Below, piece by piece: positions 46,679 through 55,072 of a stretch of 64,000 bases of DNA; position 1 is the stretch's first letter, and each line of letters starts with the position of its first letter. The notes beneath the pieces are model-generated. The model was not told where the DNA came from, made no database searches, and saw nothing but the letters and a program-made list of their open reading frames with translations. Position numbers and translations under genes: made by a program. The stretch is from an uncultured SAR86 cluster bacterium (GTDB taxonomy: Bacteria; Pseudomonadota; Gammaproteobacteria; Magnimaribacterales; Magnimaribacteraceae), in contig CACBBD010000004.1 of NCBI GenBank assembly GCA_902537425.1, positions 30,917 through 94,916 of the forward strand, given 5' to 3'.

Positions 46679-47536
46679 ATGGATAAAAACGCTTCTAATG
46701 ACATAAATTATTTCACCAAAGGTTCCGGTAAGCCTCTATATCTTATTCACGGCTTTCCAGATTGTGCAGAAAACTTTAAAACTCAAATTAATTTTTTTTC
46801 AAAAAATGGATATAAGGTCATAGCTCCCTTTCTTCCCGGTTATTCAGAGAATGATAATGAGTTAGACACTTATCAAACTTTGAGAATATCAGAAATATTT
46901 ATTGATTTTATTGTGTCGGTTAGTGGTGATGAAAAAATATATATTTATGGTCATGATTGGGGCGCACCCATTGTTAATGGAATAGCTCAATTAAGACCAG
47001 ACTTAATTAATAAATTTTCAACTGCATCTGTTCCTCATGGTGTTGGCATCCAGACTGCGTTTCTGTCTGATGGTGATCAACAAAGAAAATCCTGGTATAT
47101 GTTTTTTTTTCAACTTCCTCTAGCTGAAGTGTCTGTACCAATGAATGAGTATGAGTTTATCCATAGATTATGGAGAGAATGGTCTCCTGACTTAGAAGAC
47201 TATAAAAAATATTCTAATAATGCTGTAACTGTGTTGAGTAAAGCAAATGTACTCTCCAAAGCCTTAGCTTATTATAGGTGCAGTTTTCAAGGATCTCTTC
47301 AACTAGACAGAATTAATATAAAGTCATCAGAACTTCTTGGAAACAAAATAAAGCCTCCATGTCTCTACTTTCATGGAAAGAATGATGGATGTATCGATTA
47401 CAAACTAGCCGATGGAATGCAAGACTTCTTCGAAAGCTTAGAAGTAGAAATTCTAGATGATTGTGGCCATTTTCTTCATTTAGAAAAAGCTGATGAATTT
47501 AATAATAAATTATTAAAATTTTTTGCTGACTCCTAA
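46679..47536 (+). CDS. Alpha/beta hydrolase, epoxide hydrolase-like
   Basis: 285 residues. The oxyanion motif HGFPD is followed by the nucleophile elbow YGHDWGAP, with Asp93 in the nucleophile place as in epoxide hydrolases and haloalkane dehalogenases, not the Ser of esterases. FHGKNDGCID gives the acid and DDCGHFLHLEKAD the catalytic His. Epoxide hydrolase is the closest family by the HGFP + GHDWG combination; the substrate is unknown. The 3' end overlaps convergent holB by 24 bases. Confidence 0.88.
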   Translation: MDKNASNDINYFTKGSGKPLYLIHGFPDCAENFKTQINFFSKNGYKVIAPFLPGYSENDNELDTYQTLRISEIFIDFIVSVSGDEKIYIYGHDWGAPIVNGIAQLRPDLINKFSTASVPHGVGIQTAFLSDGDQQRKSWYMFFFQLPLAEVSVPMNEYEFIHRLWREWSPDLEDYKKYSNNAVTVLSKANVLSKALAYYRCSFQGSLQLDRINIKSSELLGNKIKPPCLYFHGKNDGCIDYKLADGMQDFFESLEVEILDDCGHFLHLEKADEFNNKLLKFFADS

Positions 47537-48454
47537 ATATTTTTCCCAGTCTACAAACAAAGCACCTAGTTGATAATCTTTTCTAAGGTTTGTCTCTCTG
47601 GAAAATAAATTCCATAAATGATTAGTTTTAGATATCAGCTTATGTATATTTTCTGGAGATGCTACACTACTTAGGTATTTGCTGATAGTGTCCGTATCGC
47701 TCGTGAGACTTTCAATTGATTTATCAGCATGAAATTTAATAGAGTCAGATAGAATTTGTGACATCCATTCTAATTTTAAATTAAGGGTATCATTATCTTT
47801 GATCCATTTTTCGGAGATGGAAATAATATCTTTACCTTCTTTTATGATGCCCGAAACATCTTTTACAAAATTATCCCTAGCATCAAGTAAATTTTTATCT
47901 AAAAAATATTTAGCCTTAATAGGTGAATTATTGGTTATTTCTAGAGCCTTTAATACATCCTTTGTTTGATAATCAGAGAGCCATTCTAAGCTATGCTTAA
48001 TTTCTGGTGAAGAAATCCTTAGATCAAAACATCGACTTTGAATGGTTAAAGGGATTTGCTTTAAAAAATTAGTAGAAAGTAAAAAATACGTATTTTTTGG
48101 AGGTTCTTCTAATATTTTAAGGATAGCATTTAAACCATCTATAGAGATTTTTTCTAGCTCATTTATAACTGCAACTTTATTTTTTCCTAAAAAAGAGGAT
48201 TCATATAATTTATCTCTTAATTCATGAATTTGGTTTATCCCAATTAATTTTTTTTCATCAAGTATTTTTAGATTATGGAAATCCGGATTATTCTCCAACG
48301 AGAGTTTATTGTTTAATATCTTTTCAGCTAAACTCTCGATAAGAAGACTTTTGCCTATACCCTTTGAACCAGAAATAATAAATGCATGGTGAATCTCCTC
48401 ATTATCAAAAATATTAATATAGCTTTGCAACCAATTAGGTAAATTATTATTCAT
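47513..48454 (-). CDS. holB: DNA polymerase III delta-prime subunit
   Basis: Clamp-loader subunit of the replicative polymerase. GSKGIGKSLLIESLA (P-loop, residues 28-42), ILEEPPKNTYFLLSTN and the QSRCFDLRI SRC motif are diagnostic. Position after tmk is standard. At 313 residues it is near the usual length but lacks the four-cysteine zinc module that follows the P-loop helix in E. coli delta-prime. The start overlaps tmk by 8 bases. Confidence 0.92.
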   Translation of the reverse strand: MNNNLPNWLQSYINIFDNEEIHHAFIISGSKGIGKSLLIESLAEKILNNKLSLENNPDFHNLKILDEKKLIGINQIHELRDKLYESSFLGKNKVAVINELEKISIDGLNAILKILEEPPKNTYFLLSTNFLKQIPLTIQSRCFDLRISSPEIKHSLEWLSDYQTKDVLKALEITNNSPIKAKYFLDKNLLDARDNFVKDVSGIIKEGKDIISISEKWIKDNDTLNLKLEWMSQILSDSIKFHADKSIESLTSDTDTISKYLSSVASPENIHKLISKTNHLWNLFSRETNLRKDYQLGALFVDWEKYLGVSKKF

Positions 48455-49064
48455 TTAGAAATTGAGAAATAATATTTACAACTTGGTCTTTAACTTCTTG
48501 AAAACCGACAGAAGAATCAACTATTTTTATTCTTTTTGAGTCTTCCCCAGCTCTAAATCTATATGTATTTCTTATTCTATCGTGGAAGTGTATCGGTTCT
48601 TTTTCAAATCGATCTAAATTTGCTCTTTGTTTAGCTCTTTCCAAGGCTATTTCTACAGGTAAATCAAATAATATAGTCAAATCAGGAGCTGGAAAATTTA
48701 AGCTATTTGATAATCCATCAATTAAAGCAAAGTCCATCTCCCTACCTCCACCTTGGTAAGCATAAGTAGAATCTAAATATCTATCCGATATGACCCAATT
48801 TCCATTGTTAAGATTTGGAATTACCAAACTATCAAGGTGATTCTTTCTATCGGCCATCATTAATAAGAGCTCAACTTCACCTGAGATTTTATTGTCATTA
48901 TTCAATAGAAGTGACCTTAAGTCGTTACCTAAAGAACCGCTGCCTGGTTCTTTAGTTAAGATATAGTTAATCGAATTTTTATCGAGTACATTAGCGATGT
49001 CTTCTAAGCTTGTAGACTTTCCGGATCCTTCAATCCCTTCTAACGTAATAAATTTACCTTTCAT
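48447..49064 (-). CDS. tmk: Thymidylate kinase
   Basis: Phosphorylates dTMP to dTDP. P-loop LEGIEGSGKST (residues 8-18), TKEPGSGSLGNDLR, the DRYLDSTYAYQGGGR motif and the LID region ALERAKQRANLDRFE are present. Length (205) is normal. Overlaps mltG by 11 bases and holB by 8, consistent with a tight operon. Confidence 0.96.
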   Translation of the reverse strand: MKGKFITLEGIEGSGKSTSLEDIANVLDKNSINYILTKEPGSGSLGNDLRSLLLNNDNKISGEVELLLMMADRKNHLDSLVIPNLNNGNWVISDRYLDSTYAYQGGGREMDFALIDGLSNSLNFPAPDLTILFDLPVEIALERAKQRANLDRFEKEPIHFHDRIRNTYRFRAGEDSKRIKIVDSSVGFQEVKDQVVNIISQFLNE

Positions 49065-49989
49065 TTATCTGATACTCTAAAACAGCCTTATTATGATCTG
49101 TTAAAGTTTTTGAAAATTTATGAAAACCATTACCCATTGATACGAAATACAAATAATCAGTTTCTTTAGGTTTAAGTGCAGCACGCAATGAGTCTTCGCT
49201 CACAATAGATATTGGTCCAGGCGGTAAGCCCCTATACCGATATGTATTGTAAGGACTATCTATACGTAGATCTTTTCTTTTAATATCACCATCAAAATTA
49301 TCACCTAGTGCGTAAATCACTGTTGGATCAGATTGTAGTTTCATATTTAGTTTCAATCTATTAACGAATACACCTGCTATGGTCTCTTTCTCAACACCTT
49401 CTTTTTCAATAATGGATGCCAATGTTGTTGCTTCTTTTATATTGGCATACGGAAGGTCATCATTTCGGCTTTCCCATAACTCATTAGAGATTTCTTTCCA
49501 TCTCATGTGGGACTGAAAAAGAATAGAAGAGAAAGTTTCTCCTTTCAAGTAATAATAAGTGTCGGGATAGAATATTCCCTCCTCAAGAGTAATTTCAGTA
49601 TATTCTAAGTCATTAACCAAACTCGTAGAATTTGCAAGATTCAATATAGTCTTCAGAGAAGAACCTGGTAAAAGTGTCAATTTTCTATAGTAAAAATCTC
49701 CTTCTAGAAGTTTTTTGTTTAATGTGTATGCAGATTGAGGTGAATTGAAGAAGTATTCTCCTGCTTGTAATTTGTTATCTGATAAAGTTAATCTCGTGTA
49801 AGTTTTAAAAAGAACTGGACTAAGAATTAAACCTTCATCAAATAGTATATTTGATATCAAAGATATACTTGATCCTTTGGGAATATCTAATATTACAGAA
49901 GACTCTTTGCTAACTTTGAAATGAACTAATATTAAAGAAAATACTGCAAAATATATTAATGATATTGAAATGAATTTTAAATTGTTCAC
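49054..49989 (-). CDS. mltG: Endolytic murein transglycosylase MltG
   Basis: Inner-membrane-anchored lytic transglycosylase that cuts nascent glycan strands and limits their length. N-terminal membrane helix (residues 4-22), a LysM-like segment, then the YceG catalytic region: LASIIEKEGV with the catalytic Glu, LKLQSDPTVIYALG with one change, SPYNTYRYRGLPPGPI and the terminal YLYFVSMGNGFHKFS. 311 residues, slightly short. Located as usual between fabF and tmk, but pabC is missing. Confidence 0.95.
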   Translation of the reverse strand: MNNLKFISISLIYFAVFSLILVHFKVSKESSVILDIPKGSSISLISNILFDEGLILSPVLFKTYTRLTLSDNKLQAGEYFFNSPQSAYTLNKKLLEGDFYYRKLTLLPGSSLKTILNLANSTSLVNDLEYTEITLEEGIFYPDTYYYLKGETFSSILFQSHMRWKEISNELWESRNDDLPYANIKEATTLASIIEKEGVEKETIAGVFVNRLKLNMKLQSDPTVIYALGDNFDGDIKRKDLRIDSPYNTYRYRGLPPGPISIVSEDSLRAALKPKETDYLYFVSMGNGFHKFSKTLTDHNKAVLEYQINER

Positions 49990-51228
49990 TTAGTCTAATT
50001 CTTTGAAAATTAGAGTAGCATTTGTTCCTCCAAATCCAAATGAATTGGAAAGAGAATGCGTAATTATCTTTTTTGTTGCGGTGTGTGCAGAGTAATTAAG
50101 ATCACATTCTGGATCAGGATTATCTAAATTTATAGTAGGTGGACAGATATTATCTTGAATACTTAATATCGAGAAAATAGCTTCAATCGCTCCAGCCGCT
50201 CCTAAAAGATGTCCTGTCATAGATTTAGTTGAACTTACAATAAGGTTATCTACTTCATCCTTAAATGTTGACTTAATTGCTTTAGTTTCTGCGATATCTC
50301 CAGCAGGAGTAGATGTTCCATGTGCGTTTACGTAGTCAATTGCAGTAACTTCAATACCCGCATCAGATATAGCATTTTGCATTGAAAGTGCAGCCCCTTC
50401 TCCTTCATTTGGTGGTGAGGTAATGTGGTGAGCATCTGCACTCATTCCAAAACCAATAATCTCTGCGTAAATTTTTGCTCCTCTTGCAATAGCATGTTCA
50501 TATTCTTCAAGAAGCAAACAACCTGCTCCTTCTCCCAAAACAAATCCGTCTCTGTTTCGATCCCATGGACGACTAGCTTCTGTTGGACTTTCATTATTTG
50601 TAGATAAAGCTTTTGCTGCATTGAAACCTGCTATTCCGAGGGGTGTAGTAGCCATTTCAGAACCACCTGTAAGCATGAGATCTGCGTCTCCATGAACAAT
50701 GCTACGAAACGAATAGCCGATTGAATGACTTGCACTAGAGCAAGCACTTGCAATGGATATATTTGGACCTCTTAACCCAAATTTTAGTGAAGCATATCCT
50801 GATACCATATTAGATATAGCCCCTGGAACAAAAAAAGGAGAAATCTTTTTTGGACCCCTTTTAGAGAGTAAAGTTTTATTATCTTCAATAGTACCAAGAC
50901 CACCTATACCTGAACCTATGGAAACACCAAATCTGTTGAGATCTGTATTTTCAAGATCTATTTTTGAATCGTCCAAGCATTCTTTAGATGCAATCAAACC
51001 ATACTGTATAAATGGATCTGTTCTTCTTGTATCTTTTTTTTCTAGATAATCTTCAGGATTAATATCTACAGTAGCAGCAAATTTAGTTTCAAAGTCTGAA
51101 GTATCAAATTTGTCTATTACTTTAACACCACTAGAACCTTCAATTATTTTGTTCCATGAGGAAGAAACATTGCTACCTACGGGCGACAGCATACCTAGGC
51201 CAGTAACTACTACTCTTTTAGGTGCCAT
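49990..51228 (-). CDS. fabF: 3-oxoacyl-ACP synthase II
   Basis: Elongating condensing enzyme of type II fatty-acid synthesis. 412 residues: N-terminal VVVTGLGMLSPVG, active-site Cys in SIASACSSASHSIGYSF, first His in VNAHGTSTPAGD, Lys-His region STKSMTGHLLGAAGA and Gly-rich tail NSFGFGGTNATLIF. The residues after the active-site Cys (CSSASHS) differ slightly from the common CATGAH. Nineteen bases separate it from acpP. Confidence 0.97.
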   Translation of the reverse strand: MAPKRVVVTGLGMLSPVGSNVSSSWNKIIEGSSGVKVIDKFDTSDFETKFAATVDINPEDYLEKKDTRRTDPFIQYGLIASKECLDDSKIDLENTDLNRFGVSIGSGIGGLGTIEDNKTLLSKRGPKKISPFFVPGAISNMVSGYASLKFGLRGPNISIASACSSASHSIGYSFRSIVHGDADLMLTGGSEMATTPLGIAGFNAAKALSTNNESPTEASRPWDRNRDGFVLGEGAGCLLLEEYEHAIARGAKIYAEIIGFGMSADAHHITSPPNEGEGAALSMQNAISDAGIEVTAIDYVNAHGTSTPAGDIAETKAIKSTFKDEVDNLIVSSTKSMTGHLLGAAGAIEAIFSILSIQDNICPPTINLDNPDPECDLNYSAHTATKKIITHSLSNSFGFGGTNATLIFKELD

Positions 51229-51247
51229 AGAAGCCTAAAGGCTATAC

Positions 51248-51478
51248 TTACGAATTACTATTTATATAGTCGACAGCGTTTTTTACTGTTTGAATTCCTT
51301 CTGCTTCTTCATCAGGAATTTCTATTTCAAATTCTTCTTCAAAAGCCATAACCAATTCAACAGTATCAAGTGAATCTGCCCCTAGATCATCTATAAAAGA
51401 AGCTTCTAATTTTACTTCTTCTGCTGAGACACCAAGCTGTTCGCAAACAATTTTTTGAACTCTATCTTCAACACTCAT
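51248..51478 (-). CDS. acpP: Acyl carrier protein
   Basis: 76-residue carrier of the growing acyl chain. The phosphopantetheine attachment Ser lies in [15 protein letters not shown]; the strongly acidic four-helix sequence is typical. A strong ribosome site (AGGAGA) precedes the ATG, and the 111-base gap to fabG carries its own promoter-like TATAAT. Confidence 0.98.
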   Translation of the reverse strand: MSVEDRVQKIVCEQLGVSAEEVKLEASFIDDLGADSLDTVELVMAFEEEFEIEIPDEEAEGIQTVKNAVDYINSNS

Positions 51479-51525
51479 ATTATCTCTCCTAACTAAAACA
51501 CGGTTGTGGGTTTTAGAATCTGCGC

Positions 51526-51531
51526 ATTATA
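51526..51531 (-). promoter_or_regulatory. Probable internal -10 element for acpP
   Basis: TATAAT (complement of 51526-51531) occurs in AGTATAATGCGC, about 48 bases before the acpP ATG; the -35 region is poor. acpP is often boosted by its own promoter. Confidence 0.45.
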
Positions 51532-51589
51532 CTAATTTTAAAAAAATATTCTTCTGTTAAATTTTGTAAATAATTAAAATGTCAAATAC

Positions 51590-52300
51590 CTACATGTAAA
51601 GACCACCATTAATATGTATAGTTTGTCCAGTTATATAGGAAGCTCCATCAGAACACATAAAACTGATCAAAGATGCAACTTCTTCAGGTTCACCAAATCT
51701 TCCCAGTGGTATTTCCTTTACTAAATAATCTGCATTTACTCCTTTATTATTTTCAGTCATATCAGTTGTAATAAATCCCGGAGCAATTGCATTTATAGTT
51801 ATATCTCTTCTCCCCACCTCTTTTGCAAGGGATTTAGTAAATGCTTCTACACCTGCCTTGGCAGCAGCATAATTTGATTGACCTCTATTACCTATAGAAG
51901 CTGAGGCAGACGAAATATTTATAATGCGACCCCATTTATTTTTTAACATCATTTTCAATGCTCTTTTGCTTAGTTGAAATGTTCCATAGAGATGGACATT
52001 CATAATATCTGACCACTCTTCGTCAGACATTCTTAGAATAATATTATCTCTTGTAATGCCAGCATTATTCACCAACACAGATATAGTTTTATTATCATTT
52101 TCTAATTGACTCCAAAAGCTATCAATTGAGTCTTTTGAATTAAGGTCTAACAGATAACCTTCAATACCATCACTATTTAGTGTATCAACCCCGTATACAC
52201 TTGTGGCCGTTCCAAGAACTTTATAATTATCTGCTTTTAGTTTTTTAGCTATAGCTTTGCCTATACCTCTGGTGGCTCCGGTTACTAATGCAGTTTTCAT
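51590..52300 (-). CDS. fabG: 3-oxoacyl-ACP reductase
   Basis: NADPH-dependent SDR that reduces beta-ketoacyl-ACP. TGATRGIGKAIAKKL, NNAGITRDN, INISSASASIG (Ser) and NYAAAKAGVEAFT (Tyr-Lys) are present; C-terminal QTIHINGGLYM is the FabG hallmark. 236 residues, slightly short. Start overlaps the fabD stop by 4 bases. Confidence 0.97.
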   Translation of the reverse strand: MKTALVTGATRGIGKAIAKKLKADNYKVLGTATSVYGVDTLNSDGIEGYLLDLNSKDSIDSFWSQLENDNKTISVLVNNAGITRDNIILRMSDEEWSDIMNVHLYGTFQLSKRALKMMLKNKWGRIINISSASASIGNRGQSNYAAAKAGVEAFTKSLAKEVGRRDITINAIAPGFITTDMTENNKGVNADYLVKEIPLGRFGEPEEVASLISFMCSDGASYITGQTIHINGGLYM

Positions 52301-53235
52301 ATCAGATATTTTTTAAAGTTATTTAATGCATCGTAATCACTCAAAGAGGTTATCTCAATATCTCTAAATCTTTTTTTGACTAAACCAGTAAGAACTTTTG
52401 CTGGTCCACATTCATAAAGATTAGTAATTTTCGCTCTTTCAAAAAAATCCATTATTTCTGACCAACGAACAGGACTGTATAATTGTGATACTAAATTCTC
52501 TTTTATTACATTTAAGTCATTAGAGTGTGATACAGAAAAATTTTGCAATATTTGAGTTTTTGGAGGACAAAAATCAATTTTGTTTATTTCTTCTGAAAAT
52601 TTTATAGATGCAGGAGTCATCAGTTTACAATGAGACGGCACACTCATTGCTAAAGGTACAGCCCTTTTAGCTCCTTTATCCTTGCACATCTCTATAGCTT
52701 TATCTATAGCAATTTTTGTACCCGATATAACAATTTGATTTTCAGAATTGATATTTGCCATGCTGACTAAATCTCCATCTTTGGTAATTTCATTACAAAT
52801 AGTCAAAAGGTCGGAATAATTTAAGCCTATGATTGCTGCTATTCCACCCTCTCCCTCTTTGACAGCATCTTGCATGAATTTAGCTCTTAAAGAAACTAAG
52901 GTTAAAGCTTCCTCAAAACCCAACGATTCAGCTGCAACATATGCAGAATATTCTCCTAGAGAATGTCCAGCCATAAGCTCTACTTCTGATGGAGTTATAT
53001 TAGTAGTTTTCCAGATAGCTTGATTAGCTGTTAATAGTAGAGGCTGTGTAACTTCTGTTGCTGATAAATCCTCCGCAGTCCCTTCAAAAATTAGTTTTTT
53101 GAAATCGACACCAAGAACCTCCCTAGCAATATCAAAAATGTTATTAAAAATTTTTGAGCCAGCGAAGTGTTCTGAGAGCATGCCGATGGACTGAGAACCT
53201 TGTCCTGGGAAAACAAAACCAAGTCTTCGTGACAA
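52297..53235 (-). CDS. fabD: Malonyl-CoA:ACP transacylase
   Basis: Loads malonyl groups onto ACP. GFVFPGQGSQSIGML at the N-terminus, nucleophile in MAGHSLGEYSA, Arg in SLRAKFMQDA and His in MSVPSHCKLM are all conserved. 312 residues, normal. It begins 4 bases after rpmF, where plsX and fabH would be expected. Confidence 0.97.
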   Translation of the reverse strand: MSRRLGFVFPGQGSQSIGMLSEHFAGSKIFNNIFDIAREVLGVDFKKLIFEGTAEDLSATEVTQPLLLTANQAIWKTTNITPSEVELMAGHSLGEYSAYVAAESLGFEEALTLVSLRAKFMQDAVKEGEGGIAAIIGLNYSDLLTICNEITKDGDLVSMANINSENQIVISGTKIAIDKAIEMCKDKGAKRAVPLAMSVPSHCKLMTPASIKFSEEINKIDFCPPKTQILQNFSVSHSNDLNVIKENLVSQLYSPVRWSEIMDFFERAKITNLYECGPAKVLTGLVKKRFRDIEITSLSDYDALNNFKKYLI

Positions 53236-53239
53236 TCTA

Positions 53240-53437
53240 CTATTCCTCTAATTCTTCTTCTTTTTGTTTAATTTCAACAATTTTTTTCCCTCTGTAAAAT
53301 CCATCTGCTGTCATTTGATGTCTGAGATGTCTTTCACCAGTGACTGGATCATTGGATAAAGTTGGATTAGAAAGAGATTGATGAGCTCTCTTTTGTAACT
53401 TTTTTGATTTAGATTTTTTACTCTTTTGTACTGCCAT
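53240..53437 (-). CDS. rpmF: 50S ribosomal protein L32
   Basis: 65-residue basic protein starting MAVQKSKKSKSKKLQKRAH, with the SNPTLSNDPVTGERHLRH segment and KIVEIKQKEEELEE tail. It lacks the zinc cysteines of some L32 forms, as usual in gammaproteobacteria. It is located directly after yceD, the classical arrangement. Confidence 0.95.
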   Translation of the reverse strand: MAVQKSKKSKSKKLQKRAHQSLSNPTLSNDPVTGERHLRHQMTADGFYRGKKIVEIKQKEEELEE

Positions 53438-53466
53438 AATATGCTCCGGCGCGGATTTTAAATTAA

Positions 53467-53925
53467 CTAATCGATCAAGTCTCTAATTTTTTTAAACGGT
53501 AAGTTCTTTTCTTCAATCAATGTGTCTTCCTTTGCTAGACACTTCCGATCACATCTAACGATATCAGGATAAATTAAAGCTAATTCTTCTTCTATGAGAT
53601 TATCAATATTGAAGTACTCTAAATCTTGATAATGAGTTTGATCTTGTTCTGACGAATCTGCATGAAGTTCTTTTGTGTCTTTTATTGCTACATCAATAGA
53701 TCCATCAATAAGAACTTCTGTCTTTTTAAGACAGTATTGACAAGTATCGATAAACGTAGCGGTGATATAACCATCACATTTAAGAAGATTTAATGATAAT
53801 TTCGATATTTTTAGCTCTACATTAAGTGTGTCCTTTAAAATTCCAACATCAGGTACATCTATGGAATTTAAGTTTAAATCCATTTCTATAGGAAATGAGC
53901 CTTCATTTAAATTTAATATTTTCAT
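53467..53925 (-). CDS. yceD: DUF177 protein YceD (23S rRNA accumulation protein)
   Basis: 152-residue YceD/Rlp family protein. ITATFIDTCQYCLKKTEVLI contains the CxxC pair, and IEEELALIYPDIVRCDRKC the conserved acidic helix plus a second cysteine pair. E. coli YceD affects 23S rRNA levels. It forms the usual yceD-rpmF pair (29-base gap) and overlaps rluC by 4 bases. Confidence 0.92.
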   Translation of the reverse strand: MKILNLNEGSFPIEMDLNLNSIDVPDVGILKDTLNVELKISKLSLNLLKCDGYITATFIDTCQYCLKKTEVLIDGSIDVAIKDTKELHADSSEQDQTHYQDLEYFNIDNLIEEELALIYPDIVRCDRKCLAKEDTLIEEKNLPFKKIRDLID

Positions 53926-54839
53926 GCCATTATCTCAGAAAATAGTTTTGGTGTTTTCGCAGTACATTCAATGCCAAGATTTTTAAAATTAATTGAAAAG
54001 GCGTGAAGTAACATTCTATTTAATCCATTTTTTCTCTCAATCTTATTGAGGATTTCATCTCCATATTTCCTGTCTCCCACAACTGGATACCCCTGGAATT
54101 TAGTATGAGCTCTTATCTGATGCATCCTACCCGTTAAGATTTTTGCCTTTAACTGTGAAAATTTCTGTGTTGATTTTATTATCTTAAATTGAGTTACTGA
54201 CGGTTTTCCATCGGACTGAACAACAGCTGCTTTCTCTACTGAACCTATTCTTTCCTTGGACAATGGAGCATCGATACTATTTAAGTTTTTTGGCCATTCT
54301 CCAAACACAATGAGATCATAGATTTTATCTACATCTTTATTTCTTATCTCTTGATGTAATTTTCTCAAAAAAGATTTCTTTAGTGCAATTACAAGACAAC
54401 CAGAAGTATCTCTATCAATTCTGTGAACTAGATGAGCATCTTTGTATTTATTATCTATCTTTCTTATTACTTCAATAACTCCAGAAGAAATTCCACTACC
54501 TCCATGACATGCTATTCCTTCAGGTTTGTCTAATATCAAAAATTCCTTCTCTTCCTTTATTATAGATTCAAAAATTTTGTCTTTATCTTTTCTTGATGCC
54601 ATGCCCGGCACCTTAATAGCCTGTGTATAGGGTGGAATTCTAATCAAATCTCCTATTTTGAGCTTTTGACTTGGTTTGGCTCTTGATTTATTTACTCTTA
54701 CTTCACCTTTTCTAATAATTGAGTAAATTTTTGTTCTTGGAAGCCCTTTTAGCTTTGAAATTAAGCAATTGTCGAGCCTGACCCCTTCGAAATCAGAAGT
54801 TACTTTATATGACGATACTTGATGAAAAATTTCTTCCAT
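53922..54839 (-). CDS. rluC: 23S rRNA pseudouridine synthase RluC
   Basis: Modifies 23S rRNA uridines 955, 2504 and 2580 in E. coli. S4-type RNA-binding domain (FEGVRLDNCLISKLKGLP to VRVNKSRAKP) followed by the RluA-family catalytic domain with HRIDRDTSGCLVIA (catalytic Asp) and LTGRMHQIRAH. 305 residues. It stands next to and divergent from rne, as in E. coli. Confidence 0.96.
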   Translation of the reverse strand: MEEIFHQVSSYKVTSDFEGVRLDNCLISKLKGLPRTKIYSIIRKGEVRVNKSRAKPSQKLKIGDLIRIPPYTQAIKVPGMASRKDKDKIFESIIKEEKEFLILDKPEGIACHGGSGISSGVIEVIRKIDNKYKDAHLVHRIDRDTSGCLVIALKKSFLRKLHQEIRNKDVDKIYDLIVFGEWPKNLNSIDAPLSKERIGSVEKAAVVQSDGKPSVTQFKIIKSTQKFSQLKAKILTGRMHQIRAHTKFQGYPVVGDRKYGDEILNKIERKNGLNRMLLHAFSINFKNLGIECTAKTPKLFSEIMA

Positions 54840-54852
54840 ATTTAACTAAGCT

Positions 54853-55072
54853 TTGTAATAGGTAGTTTATGAGCTATTATACTTGCCAGATTGCGCATTT
54901 TAACGAGTTAATTGTAAGGCGCATAAAGAATTAGAGTTTAATTTAAGAAGCAGATTAGCTAAAAAGCTCACAAGAACAAACGCTATGTAGGCGTGGCCAA
55001 TTAAGTAATTCGCCTACCAAAACAATCATATTATTTGGTTTTTGCTTTCTGCTTCCCTACATAGGGTAAAAA
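54853..55072 (+). promoter_or_regulatory. rne promoter and structured 5' leader
   Basis: The 233-base rluC/rne gap has a plausible promoter, TTGTAA (54853-54858) and TATTAT (54875-54880) with 16-base spacing. It also has a stem GTAGGCG (54987-54993) with CGCCTAC (55011-55017), enclosing an inner AATT/AATT stem. In E. coli the rne leader contains hairpins through which RNase E represses its own mRNA. This leader is about the right length and position for a similar element, but homology is not proven. Confidence 0.5.
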
